Source of the DNA: an uncultured Eubacteriales bacterium
GTDB lineage: Bacteria; Bacillota; Clostridia; Oscillospirales; UBA644
Assembly (NCBI GenBank): GCA_934454405.1
Contig: CAKSFN010000004.1
Coordinates: 91,198 to 155,197 of the forward strand
DNA length: 64,000 bases
Direction of reading: 5' to 3'
The notes below the pieces were generated by a model that was not told where the DNA came from, did no database searches, and saw only the letters and a list, made by a program, of their open reading frames with translations. Positions 32,778-41,104 of the stretch are shown one piece after another. The position numbers and the translations under genes are program-made. The stretch's first letter is position 1. Each line of letters opens with the position of its first letter.

Positions 32778-33389
32778 ATGAAAGCATTGGACGCAGAACG
32801 CTTTACGAAAATTCGGGCGTTCATCGATGAATATTATCTTGACCATCATAAGTCCCCGACCGTGCGCGACATTGCCGCAGGCACGGGAATATCCAAGACT
32901 GCAGTGCAACGCTATCTGACCGATATGAAGGCGCACGGCGAGATCGAATACAACGGCAGGCGCAGCATTGAAACCGACCTTTCCCGTGTCATGACCGATA
33001 TCACACCTGCCGCCCGGTATGACAGTACCGTGTCGTGCGGTTTGCCGACCGAAGTAAATGTGGAACCCGCAGAGGTGCTGCCGCTACCCAAATCGCTCGT
33101 CGGTAACGGAACATTCTTCATTCTCACCGCCAAGGGTGACTCAATGACAGGCATCGGGGTAGATGACGGCGACCTTGTGATCGTTCGTGAGCAGAACACC
33201 TGCAGGGACGGAGACTATGCCGTCGTACTTGTGGACGGGCGGGAAACTTTGCTCAAAACCGTCACCTATCTGCCCGACAAGCAGGCTTATCTGTTGCACG
33301 CCGAGAATCCGGATTACCCCGAACGGGTGGAACGCAATGTGACCATTCAGGGTGTGGCAATCAAGGTCATCAAGGAACTGAAACGATAG
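32778..33389 (+). CDS. LexA-like self-cleaving repressor
   Basis: A 203-residue S24-family repressor. Residues 10-60 are a winged helix (SPTVRDIAAGTGISKTAVQR). The hinge has the cleavage pair Cys87-Gly88 in VSCGLP. The protease domain has Ser122 (GDSMTGIGVDDGDLV) and Lys160 (ETLLKTV). By family it binds an operator and cuts itself when RecA is activated by DNA damage. It heads an operon with a 107-residue protein and a serine recombinase, so DNA damage may release recombinase expression. The Cys in place of Ala at the cleavage pair is an allowed variant in the family. Confidence 0.9.
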   Translation: MKALDAERFTKIRAFIDEYYLDHHKSPTVRDIAAGTGISKTAVQRYLTDMKAHGEIEYNGRRSIETDLSRVMTDITPAARYDSTVSCGLPTEVNVEPAEVLPLPKSLVGNGTFFILTAKGDSMTGIGVDDGDLVIVREQNTCRDGDYAVVLVDGRETLLKTVTYLPDKQAYLLHAENPDYPERVERNVTIQGVAIKVIKELKR

Positions 33390-33401
33390 GAGGAAGAAAC
33401 A

Positions 33402-33725
33402 TTGACATTAAAAGAAGCATGGGAATGTATCGTCGAAACGATGAACAACAATAAAACCACACAGGTCGTGATCGTCAGCAAGGGGGATCCTGATTATGAC
33501 AAATGTCTGTCACTTGATTGGCTTGTCGAAAAATTCAAAAACGCAATCAACAATACCCGTGGCTGTTTCGGTGTTCCGAAAGAGGAAATCGACAATCTGG
33601 CAGATGCGTTGCTTCCGGCGATGATCGAGTTCTTTCAAAGCGAGGAGGGACAGCGGGAATTTGCCGCTTGGCTTGAAAAGCGGGAGAAAGAACAAACAGT
33701 AAAGAAAAAGGATGGTGACACATGA
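33402..33725 (+). CDS. Small protein between repressor and recombinase
   Basis: A 107-residue soluble protein (LDWLVEKFKNAINNTRGCFG, EEIDNLADALLPAMIEFFQS, EFAAWLEKREKEQ). The start is TTG at 33402, well spaced from AGGAGG; the end overlaps the recombinase ATG by 4 bases. Similar short proteins of unknown function accompany recombinases in clostridial elements. It may be an excision factor (recombination directionality factor), as position and size would allow, but it is not a recognised family. Confidence 0.68.
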   Translation: MTLKEAWECIVETMNNNKTTQVVIVSKGDPDYDKCLSLDWLVEKFKNAINNTRGCFGVPKEEIDNLADALLPAMIEFFQSEEGQREFAAWLEKREKEQTVKKKDGDT

Positions 33726-35344
33726 TTGGCGTTATCTATGCACGGTATTCCTCCGATAATCAGCGCGAGGAGTCCATTGAAGGTCAGCTTCGGGAGTGCC
33801 GTCAGTATGCGGACAGGAACGGTATCACTCTGCTTGATCCGTACATCGACCGTGCCTATTCTGCGAAAACGGATAATCGTCCGAGTTTCTTAAAAATGGT
33901 CAAGGACAGCGCGGCAAAGAAGTTTGACACGATCATTGTATGGAAGCTTGACCGCTTTGCCCGAAACCGTTATGACTCGGCACATTATAAATCTATCCTG
34001 CGCAAAAACGGCGTTCGTGTTGTTTCGGCAACCGAATCTATTTCAGAAGGTTCGGAAGGCATTCTGCTGGAATCTGTATTGGAAGGTATGGCGGAGTATT
34101 ACTCGGCTGACCTTGCACAAAAAGTGATTCGGGGATTGACGGAAAACGCCCTGAAATGCAAATACAACGGCGGTACCTTACCAATCGGATATGTTATCGA
34201 TTCTGCACAATATTTTCAGATTGATCCTATCACCGCTCCTGCCGTATTGAATGCCTTTCGGCATTACGCCGCCGGAAAGTCCATGCGGGAAGTAACGGAC
34301 GAATTGAATATTACCGGTATCCGAACAAAACGGAACGGAAAGATCAGTATCAACAGCGTCACAAGAATGCTCCACAATCGAAAGTATATCGGCGAATATT
34401 CTTACAGGGACACGGTTATTCCGGGCGGAATTCCCGCCATCGTTCCGAAAGAACTGTTTGATAAAGTACAGGAGCGTATGGCAAAAACAAAGAAAGCCCC
34501 TGCCCACCACAAAGCAGAAGATGAATATCTCCTGACGACGAAGATTTTCTGCGGTGAGTGTAAACGCATGATGACCGGAGAGAGCGGAACAAGTCACATG
34601 GGTAATGTACACCGTTACTACAAGTGCAACGGTGCCCGTAAGGGTGGGGACTGTCACAAGAAAACGGTCAAAAAGGAATGGATTGAAAATATGGTTCTCT
34701 CCAAAATCCGCGAAGTCATTTTTGACGATGAACTGTTGAATGATGTTGCAGACCGACTGATGGAACGTCTTCACGCAGAAAATACAAACCTCCCCATTCT
34801 CAGACGGCAACTGAAGGAGGTAGAAAAAGGCATTGATAATTTTATGAATGCCATTCAAATGGGCATTATCACGCCGTCCACCAAAGAGCGATTGAATGAT
34901 CTGGAAACGCAGAAATCAGAGCTAACCGTACAGATCATGAAGGAAGAAATGTCAGTGCCGTCGCTGACAAAAGAGCAGATTCTTTTCTTTCTCACGAAAT
35001 TCAGAGAACTCAATCCCAAACTTCTCGATCATCGCCGCAGGCTGATCGACAGCTTTGTCAACGCCGTTTATCTCTATGACGACAGATTGACAATCCTGTT
35101 CAACTGCAAGGACGGAAACAAGACTTACACTTTTGCGGAAATTGAAGCCGCACTAAAAGGTTCGGGTTTGTCTGCACTCGCTGCACCAAAAATCGACAAG
35201 CCGCACATGCTGCTTGTCGGTTTTATTCTCTGCCAACACGGAATCGGCAGGTCTCGCTGCGGCTCGGTCACGCTCCGGCTCTCTCGCTGCAAGCGGTCAT
35301 ACAGAAATACTGTACTTTACATCTATTGGCTGATGCATAGTTAA
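33722..35344 (+). CDS. Large serine recombinase 3
   Basis: A 540-residue serine recombinase: GVIYARYSSDNQREESI (nucleophile Ser10), AYSAKTDNRPSF, VWKLDRFARNRYDSA, the recombinase domain (GGTLPIGYVID), a zinc ribbon (CGECKRM... CNGARKGGDC) and a coiled coil. The last 50 residues (GIGRSRCGSVTLRLSRCKRS) are Arg/Cys/Ser-rich and unlike the usual end. They may be coding sequence captured across the attachment site. The gene ends the second mobile region; chromosomal genes follow. It is co-transcribed with the LexA-like repressor. Confidence 0.9.
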   Translation: MIGVIYARYSSDNQREESIEGQLRECRQYADRNGITLLDPYIDRAYSAKTDNRPSFLKMVKDSAAKKFDTIIVWKLDRFARNRYDSAHYKSILRKNGVRVVSATESISEGSEGILLESVLEGMAEYYSADLAQKVIRGLTENALKCKYNGGTLPIGYVIDSAQYFQIDPITAPAVLNAFRHYAAGKSMREVTDELNITGIRTKRNGKISINSVTRMLHNRKYIGEYSYRDTVIPGGIPAIVPKELFDKVQERMAKTKKAPAHHKAEDEYLLTTKIFCGECKRMMTGESGTSHMGNVHRYYKCNGARKGGDCHKKTVKKEWIENMVLSKIREVIFDDELLNDVADRLMERLHAENTNLPILRRQLKEVEKGIDNFMNAIQMGIITPSTKERLNDLETQKSELTVQIMKEEMSVPSLTKEQILFFLTKFRELNPKLLDHRRRLIDSFVNAVYLYDDRLTILFNCKDGNKTYTFAEIEAALKGSGLSALAAPKIDKPHMLLVGFILCQHGIGRSRCGSVTLRLSRCKRSYRNTVLYIYWLMHS

Positions 35345-35412
35345 ATCATAAAATGCCATAGTGTATTTTAACCGTCCGCAAAAAGTTCAATTAAATAATA
35401 CTTTATGGCGTA

Positions 35413-35441
35413 TTGACATCGGTCTTTATATATGGTAAAAT
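35413..35441 (+). promoter_or_regulatory. Strong promoter of a short transcript
   Basis: TTGACA (35413-35418), 17-base spacer, TAAAAT (35436-35441). A transcript from about 35448 would run to the terminator at 35612, about 165 bases. Confidence 0.75.
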
Positions 35442-35474
35442 AACCAAAAAGATTTTAAGGCGGAGGGCAACGAG

Positions 35475-35582
35475 ATGGGAACGGTGTTTGTTTGCAAAAC
35501 GAATTGCCGAAAGAAAGTGCCGTTTTACCCCGTTTTTTCAAATTCTTATTCCGCCGGCAATAATATAACCACCGACTTTTAA
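35475..35582 (+). CDS. Candidate 35-residue small protein
   Basis: GGAGGG is 7-12 bases before the ATG, and the frame reads MGTVFVCKTNCRKKVPFYPV, then a Ser/Asn-rich end and stop at 35580-35582. A consensus promoter precedes it and the terminator stem starts at the stop codon, so a discrete mRNA of about 165 bases is predicted. It is not recognised. It does not look like an arginine leader peptide, since it has only one Arg. It may be a small peptide or the RNA may act itself. Confidence 0.45.
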   Translation: MGTVFVCKTNCRKKVPFYPVFSNSYSAGNNITTDF

Positions 35583-35612
35583 GCGTTTCTTCGGAAACGC
35601 TTTTTTCTTTTT
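35581..35612 (+). terminator. Terminator of the short transcript
   Basis: AAGCGTTTC, loop TTCG, GAAACGCTT, then TTTTTCTTTTTT. Perfect stem with a UUCG tetraloop. Confidence 0.92.
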
Positions 35613-35707
35613 TCGTACAGCGTTTTTCCAATATATACAATTCATATATTTGATATGCGCCCGTGTTTGTACGAATTGCCGTTTTTTAACTTTTTCAAAT
35701 TAAGATA

Positions 35708-35736
35708 TTGCATAAATGCTCAAAAAGTGCTATTAT
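35708..35736 (+). promoter_or_regulatory. Promoter of the arginine operon
   Basis: TTGCAT (35708-35713), 17-base spacer, TATTAT (35731-35736). It lies about 125 bases before argC; two predicted ARG boxes start 2 bases after the -10 box. Confidence 0.75.
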
Positions 35737-35737
35737 A

Positions 35738-35755
35738 TATGCATAACAATTCATT
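35738..35755. promoter_or_regulatory. ARG box 1 (ArgR/AhrC site)
   Basis: TATGCATAACAATTCATT matches 16 of 18 positions of the known consensus WNTGAATWWWWATTCANW. It covers the predicted transcription start, so bound arginine repressor would block initiation. Confidence 0.7.
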
Positions 35756-35767
35756 TATATGCAGTTT

Positions 35768-35785
35768 TGTGAATAATTATCCTTA
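35768..35785. promoter_or_regulatory. ARG box 2 (ArgR/AhrC site)
   Basis: TGTGAATAATTATCCTTA also matches 16 of 18 consensus positions. Its start is 30 bases after box 1, close to three helical turns, a spacing that suits a hexameric repressor. Confidence 0.68.
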
Positions 35786-35859
35786 CAGCAAATCAGGTCG
35801 CACATAAAATCCGCAAGTCGGATTATTTATGCAACGGCTTCGAAAGACGGTGAAAAAGA

Positions 35860-36792
35860 GTGAAAAAGGTATTTATCGACGGCAAGGCGGGAACGACGGG
35901 GCTTCGGATATACGAAAGGCTCGGACAGAGAGACGACATCGAACTGCTGACGCTTGCCGAGGAAGACAGGAAAAATGCGGAAAAGCGCAAAGCGGCGTTA
36001 AACGATGCGGACATTGCTTTTTTGTGTCTGCCCGACGACGCGGCGGTCGAAGCGGTGAAAATGATAGAAAACCCGAACGCCGTTGTTATTGACACATCGA
36101 CGGCGCACAGAACGGCAAACGGTTGGGTATACGGTTTTCCCGAACTCGGTAAGAATTTTTCAGACAGACTGAAAAGCGCGAAAAGAATAGCTGTTCCGGG
36201 GTGTCACGCAAGCGGCTTTATCGCTCTTGTAAAGCCGTTGATAGACGAAAAGGTTATCAAACCGAGCATAAAACTGTGCTGTCATTCGCTGACGGGTTAC
36301 AGCGGCGGCGGAAAAAAGATGATAGCGCAATATGAACAGGACGGCAGGGACAGACTTTTGGAAGCGCCGAGACAGTACGGTCTGACGCAGAACCACAAGC
36401 ATCTGAAAGAAATGCAGGCGATAACTGGGCTTGAAAACGCGCCGATATTCTGTCCTGTTGTGGCGCCGTTTTACAGCGGAATGGAAGTGACCGTGCCCCT
36501 GTTCTCTTCCGATTTGCAAAACGGTGTCGGAGCGGACGAAATCAAAGAGATATACAAATCCAAATACGCTTCCGCGATAGTCTCTTATGAAGATAAGGCG
36601 GCGGACGGAATGCTTTCCGCGGCGGCGATGTCGGGACTTGATTCGATGAAAACATGCGTTTTCGGAAACGATGAAAGAATACTTCTGACGGCTGTTTACG
36701 ACAACCTCGGAAAAGGCGCGTCGGGTGCGGCGGTCGAGGTAATGAACATAATCCTCGGCAAAGACGTAACAAGCGGACTGAATATAACGTAA
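35860..36792 (+). CDS. argC: N-acetyl-gamma-glutamyl-phosphate reductase (short type)
   Basis: A 310-residue ArgC, the NADPH-dependent third step of arginine synthesis from glutamate. The N-terminus binds the nucleotide (VFIDGKAGTTGLRIYERL), the catalytic Cys lies in AVPGCHASGFIALV, and NHKHLKEM holds active-site residues. Its length matches the short argC class (about 310) rather than the longer 345-residue class. The start is GTG at 35860, with only a weak ribosome site (GACGGTGAA). It is the first gene of the argCJBDF-carAB operon. Confidence 0.92.
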   Translation: MKKVFIDGKAGTTGLRIYERLGQRDDIELLTLAEEDRKNAEKRKAALNDADIAFLCLPDDAAVEAVKMIENPNAVVIDTSTAHRTANGWVYGFPELGKNFSDRLKSAKRIAVPGCHASGFIALVKPLIDEKVIKPSIKLCCHSLTGYSGGGKKMIAQYEQDGRDRLLEAPRQYGLTQNHKHLKEMQAITGLENAPIFCPVVAPFYSGMEVTVPLFSSDLQNGVGADEIKEIYKSKYASAIVSYEDKAADGMLSAAAMSGLDSMKTCVFGNDERILLTAVYDNLGKGASGAAVEVMNIILGKDVTSGLNIT

Positions 36793-36851
36793 CGAGTGAA
36801 AGAACCAAGACAAAGAGTGAAAATGTACGCGAAGAGCGGAAAACGGAGTAT

Positions 36852-38069
36852 ATGAATATGGAGATAATAAACGGCGGCGTTTGTGCCGCGAAAGGATTCA
36901 AAGCAAACGGAATACATTGCGGAATACGCAAAAACAAAACAAAAAGGGACATTGCGCTTATCGTTTCGGACAAAGTCGCAAACGCGGCGGCGGTCTATAC
37001 GACAAATCTTGTCAAGGGAGCTCCCCTGCTTGTGACAAAACAACACCTTACCAACGGAAAGGCAAAGGCGATAATCTGCAACAGCGGAAACGCGAACACC
37101 TGCAACGCGGACGGCGTTGAAAAAGCCGAAGAAATGAGTGAGATCGCGGCAACGGCGCTCGGAATAAAAGCAAGCGACGTTGTGGTTGCGTCAACGGGAG
37201 TTATAGGCTTGCCGCTTGACGTAACGCCTATCTCGAACGGGATAGACGAACTTGTTTCGGGGCTCGGAGATAACAGCGAACTTGCCGCAGAGGGCATAAT
37301 GACGACCGATACAAAGAAAAAAGAGATTGCCGTGGAGTTTGAGTTGGACGGCAGGGTATGTCATATCGGCGGCATTGCAAAAGGCTCGGGAATGATACAC
37401 CCCAACATGGCGACGATGCTTGTTTTTATAACAACCGACTGCGCGATAAGTTCGGAAATGCTTTCTGAAGCGCTTTCGACGGATATACAAAGCACATTCA
37501 ACATGGTCAGCGTGGACGGCGACACTTCGACCAACGATATGGTCGTTGTGCTTGCCAACGGCGAAGCCGAAAACAAGGAGATAACCGAGCCGAACGGCGA
37601 CTATGAAGTATTTATGCAGGCGCTCAACACAGTCACGGTTCACCTTTGCAAATCCATTGCGGGCGACGGCGAGGGCGCGACAAAGATGATTGAGTGTGCC
37701 GTCATCGGAGCGAAAAACGAGGTCTGCGCAAAAACGGTTGCAAAGTCCGTTATATGTTCTTCTCTTGTCAAAGCGGCGATGTTCGGCGCGGACGCGAACT
37801 GGGGACGCGTTCTCTGCGCGCTCGGTTACAGCGGCGCTGATGTCGATGTTTCAAAGGTCGGTGTTACATTCATATCTTCCGCGGGACGGATAACGGTGTG
37901 CAAAGACGGCGCGGGAGTGGATTTTTCGGAAGAACTTGCGAAAAAGATACTGCTCGAACACGATATAACGATAGAGATCGACCTTGACGACGGCACGGGA
38001 AGCGCCGTTGCGTGGGGTTGCGACCTGACATACGATTACGTTAAGATAAACGGCGATTATCGCACATGA
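36852..38069 (+). CDS. argJ: Bifunctional ornithine acetyltransferase / glutamate N-acetyltransferase
   Basis: ArgJ recycles the acetyl group from acetylornithine to glutamate. The self-cleavage site that creates the nucleophilic threonine is seen in GSGMIHPNMATMLVFITTD. Other blocks are GVCAAKGFKANGIHCG, KAIICNSGNANTC, VVVASTGVIG and the C-terminal DLTYDYVKINGDYRT. Length 405 is normal. GGAG at 36845 lies too close to ATG 36852 and fits the in-frame ATG at 36858 better, so the true start may be two codons further in. Confidence 0.95.
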   Translation: MNMEIINGGVCAAKGFKANGIHCGIRKNKTKRDIALIVSDKVANAAAVYTTNLVKGAPLLVTKQHLTNGKAKAIICNSGNANTCNADGVEKAEEMSEIAATALGIKASDVVVASTGVIGLPLDVTPISNGIDELVSGLGDNSELAAEGIMTTDTKKKEIAVEFELDGRVCHIGGIAKGSGMIHPNMATMLVFITTDCAISSEMLSEALSTDIQSTFNMVSVDGDTSTNDMVVVLANGEAENKEITEPNGDYEVFMQALNTVTVHLCKSIAGDGEGATKMIECAVIGAKNEVCAKTVAKSVICSSLVKAAMFGADANWGRVLCALGYSGADVDVSKVGVTFISSAGRITVCKDGAGVDFSEELAKKILLEHDITIEIDLDDGTGSAVAWGCDLTYDYVKINGDYRT

Positions 38070-38083
38070 GAGGAGCGGACACG

Positions 38084-38950
38084 ATGACTGTTTCAAATGC
38101 CGACAGAGCAAGAATACTTGTTCATGCGCTCCCCTACATAAAAAAATATACGGGCAAAATTCTCGTTGTGAAATACGGCGGGAACGCAATGACAAGCGAA
38201 AAACTGAAAGATTCCGTTGCAAGAGACATCGTGCTTTTGAACCTGATAGGCGTGAAAGTTGTTCTTGTTCACGGCGGCGGTCCCGAAATAACGGAAATGC
38301 TTTCAAAAATAGGAAAAGAGACGCAGTTTGTAGGCGGACTTCGCGTTACCGACGAAGAGACGATAGAAGTTGCGCAAATGGTGCTTGCGGGCAAGATAAA
38401 CAAAAGTCTTGTCAATCTGCTTGAATGCCGCGGCGGTTCGGCGATAGGGCTTTCGGGACTTGACGGACACATGATAAAAGCGCAGATAAAAGACGAACGT
38501 CTCGGATATGTGGGAAAGATTACGGAAATCGACCCGCAGCCCATACTCGACGTTCTCGAAAAAGGATATATTCCCGTTATTTCCACGCTCGGCTGCGACG
38601 ATGACGGAAAAGTGTATAACATAAACGCAGACACTGCGGCGGCAAAGATAGCAGGTGCGCTGAAAGCGGAAAGTCTTATCATTCTGACCGATATTGCGGG
38701 AATACTCAAAGACAAAAACGACCCGTCATCGCTTATTTCGCACATGACGGTTTCCGAATCAAAAAAACTTGTTGACGACGGCGTTATCGCAGGCGGAATG
38801 ATTCCGAAAGTCGAATGCTGCGTGCAGGCCATTGCGGACGGCGTTCAACGCGTTTTCATCATTGACGGACAGGTTCCGCACTCTATTCTTGTTGAAACAT
38901 TGACGGACGAGGGCATCGGAACGATGTTTGAGGGGGACAAAAATGACTGA
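38084..38950 (+). CDS. argB: Acetylglutamate kinase
   Basis: A 288-residue amino-acid kinase that phosphorylates N-acetylglutamate. Motifs: ILVVKYGGNAM near residue 30, VLVHGGGPEITEML, the substrate loop QFVGGLRVTDEET and DGGVIAGGMIPKV-like segment VDDGVIAGGMIPKVECC. GAGAGGAG before the ATG at 38084 is preferred to the in-frame ATG at 38066, which overlaps argJ. The presence of an N-terminal helix (ARILVHALPYIKKYTG) is compatible with the arginine-sensitive hexameric type, so feedback inhibition is possible. The end overlaps argD by 8 bases. Confidence 0.95.
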   Translation: MTVSNADRARILVHALPYIKKYTGKILVVKYGGNAMTSEKLKDSVARDIVLLNLIGVKVVLVHGGGPEITEMLSKIGKETQFVGGLRVTDEETIEVAQMVLAGKINKSLVNLLECRGGSAIGLSGLDGHMIKAQIKDERLGYVGKITEIDPQPILDVLEKGYIPVISTLGCDDDGKVYNINADTAAAKIAGALKAESLIILTDIAGILKDKNDPSSLISHMTVSESKKLVDDGVIAGGMIPKVECCVQAIADGVQRVFIIDGQVPHSILVETLTDEGIGTMFEGDKND

Positions 38951-40112
38951 TACATTTTCGACTGACAGGGAATACGTTGCAAACACATACGCGCGTTTTC
39001 CCATTGATATAGTTTCAGGAAAGGGGTCGCTTGTTTACGACTGCGACGGCAAGGAATACATAGACCTCGGGAGCGGAATTGCGGTAAACACATTCGGCGT
39101 TGCGGACGAAGAGTGGATAAAAGCGGTCACCGCGCAGCTCGGAAAATTCCAGCACACCTCAAACCTTTATTACACCGAACCCTGCGCAAAACTTGCGGAG
39201 GAACTCTGCAAAAGAACCGGAATGAAGAAAGTATTCTTTTCCAATTCGGGCGCGGAGGCAAACGAATGCGCGATAAAGGCGGCAAGAAAATATGCCGCGG
39301 ATAAAAAAGGAAAAGACTGCTTCAAAATAATCACGCTCAACAACAGTTTCCACGGCAGGACGCTGACAACGCTTGCCGCAACGGGACAGGACGCATTCCA
39401 TCACGATTTTCTGCCGCTGACAGAGGGATTCGTTTCCGTCGAACCGACGGAAGAAGCGTTGAAAGCGGAAGTCGGAGACGACACGGCGGCGATAATGTTT
39501 GAAATTGTCCGCGGAGAGGGCGGCGTTATTCCGCTTGAAGAAAAATTCGTTCGGGCGATGGTGAATATCGCAAAAGAAAAAGATATACTGCTTATTGCGG
39601 ACGAGGTACAATGCGGCAACGGCAGAAGCGGAAAACTTTACGCATATATGAATTACGGTTTCACTCCCGACATTGTATCCACTGCCAAGGGGCTTTGCGG
39701 CGGGCTGCCGCTCGGAGCGACAATGCTCGGCGAAAAAGCGGAGAACGTTTTCACTCCAGGTTCGCACGGTTCGACGTTCGGAGGAAATCCCGTTTGCTGT
39801 GCGGGAGCGCTGAACGTGCTTTCAAGGCTTGACGATACCCTGCTTGAAGACGTTCGCAAAAAGTCCGAATATATATTCGGCGCATTGAACGGCGCCGCGG
39901 GCGTCGAAAGCGTTGCGGGGCTCGGGCTTATGATAGGCGTAAAAACGAAGCGTCCCGCAAAAGATGTCGTTACCGAATGTATGAAAAAAGGCGTTCTCGT
40001 TTTGACGGCAAAAGACAAGGTACGCCTGTTGCCCGCATTGAACATTCCGTTTGAATTGCTGGAAAAATCCATTGATATACTGAAAAAAGTTTGCGCGGAG
40101 GAAAAAGAATGA
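38943..40112 (+). CDS. argD: Acetylornithine aminotransferase
   Basis: A 389-residue class III PLP aminotransferase. It converts acetylglutamate semialdehyde to acetylornithine. Visible are GSGIAVNTFG, FSNSGAEANECAIKAARKY, SFHGRTLTTLAATGQ, LIADEVQCGNGRSG and the PLP-binding lysine in VSTAKGLCGGLPLGA. GAGGGGG before ATG 38943 sets the start inside the end of argB. The last bases overlap argF (ATGA). Confidence 0.95.
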   Translation: MTDTFSTDREYVANTYARFPIDIVSGKGSLVYDCDGKEYIDLGSGIAVNTFGVADEEWIKAVTAQLGKFQHTSNLYYTEPCAKLAEELCKRTGMKKVFFSNSGAEANECAIKAARKYAADKKGKDCFKIITLNNSFHGRTLTTLAATGQDAFHHDFLPLTEGFVSVEPTEEALKAEVGDDTAAIMFEIVRGEGGVIPLEEKFVRAMVNIAKEKDILLIADEVQCGNGRSGKLYAYMNYGFTPDIVSTAKGLCGGLPLGATMLGEKAENVFTPGSHGSTFGGNPVCCAGALNVLSRLDDTLLEDVRKKSEYIFGALNGAAGVESVAGLGLMIGVKTKRPAKDVVTECMKKGVLVLTAKDKVRLLPALNIPFELLEKSIDILKKVCAEEKE

Positions 40113-41104
40113 ATTTGAAAGGAAGAGACTTTTTGAAACTGCTCGACTTTTCGGGTGAGGAGATAACATATCTGATTGACCTTGCCGAAAAGTTGAAAAC
40201 GCTGAAAAAGGACGGCGTACCGCACAGGTATTGCAACGGCAAAAACATTGCGCTTATCTTCGAAAAGACAAGCACACGGACGCGGTGCAGTTTTGAAGTT
40301 GCGGCGCACGACCTCGGCATGGGAGTGACGTATCTTGACCCGCAAGGCTCGCAGATAGGCAAAAAAGAAAGCATTGCGGACACGGCGCGTGTGCTTTCGT
40401 CGATGTTCGAGGGCATAGAGTACAGAGGATTTGCGCAGAAAACCGTTGAAGAACTCGCCGAATATTCCGACGTCCCCGTTTGGAACGGGCTGACGGACGA
40501 AGCGCACCCGACGCAGATACTTGCCGATATGCTGACCATACGGGAACAGTTCGGCAAACTGAAAGGCATAAATTTTGTTTACATGGGCGACGCACGGTTC
40601 AACATGGGCAACTCGCTTATGGTCGGTTGCGCAAAACTCGGGCTGAACTTCACGGCGTGCTGTCCCGAAAAATATTTTCCGTCAAAAGACCTCGTTGCAA
40701 AATGCGAAGAGTTTGCAAAAGAAAGCGGCTCCGTACTCAGGTTTGAGACCGACGCGACAAAAGCGGTCAAGGACGCGGACGTTATATATACGGATATCTG
40801 GGTCTCCATGGGAGAACCCGAAAGCGTTTGGGCGGAGCGCATAGAAGAACTTTCGCCGTATCAGGTAAATGCGGAACTTATGCGCAAAACAGGAAAAGAC
40901 ACAACAATATTTATGCATTGTCTGCCCTCTTATCACGACCTCAAAACAAAGATAGGCAAAGAGATGGGCGAAAAGTTCGGCAGACCGGAAATGGAAGTTA
41001 CGGACGAAGTATTTGAGAGTAAAAATTCCGTGGTTTTCCGAGAAGCGGAAAACAGGATGCACACAATAAAAGCCGTTATGGCGGCAACACTTACGGAAGT
41101 ATGA
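40109..41104 (+). CDS. argF: Ornithine carbamoyltransferase
   Basis: A 331-residue anabolic ornithine carbamoyltransferase that makes citrulline. The carbamoyl-phosphate loop is FEKTSTRTRCSFE, followed by DAHPTQ-like EAHPTQILADM, ornithine-binding WVSMGEPE and the HCLPSYHD block. Size is standard. The gene overlaps argD and carA by 4 bases each, so the operon is tightly coupled. Its carbamoyl phosphate comes from the next two genes. Confidence 0.95.
   Translation: MNLKGRDFLKLLDFSGEEITYLIDLAEKLKTLKKDGVPHRYCNGKNIALIFEKTSTRTRCSFEVAAHDLGMGVTYLDPQGSQIGKKESIADTARVLSSMFEGIEYRGFAQKTVEELAEYSDVPVWNGLTDEAHPTQILADMLTIREQFGKLKGINFVYMGDARFNMGNSLMVGCAKLGLNFTACCPEKYFPSKDLVAKCEEFAKESGSVLRFETDATKAVKDADVIYTDIWVSMGEPESVWAERIEELSPYQVNAELMRKTGKDTTIFMHCLPSYHDLKTKIGKEMGEKFGRPEMEVTDEVFESKNSVVFREAENRMHTIKAVMAATLTEV

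Noticed and set aside
35475..35582. The 35-codon frame as an arginine attenuation leader
   Set aside because: It contains a single Arg codon, ends in its own terminator and lies upstream of a separate arg promoter with ARG boxes.
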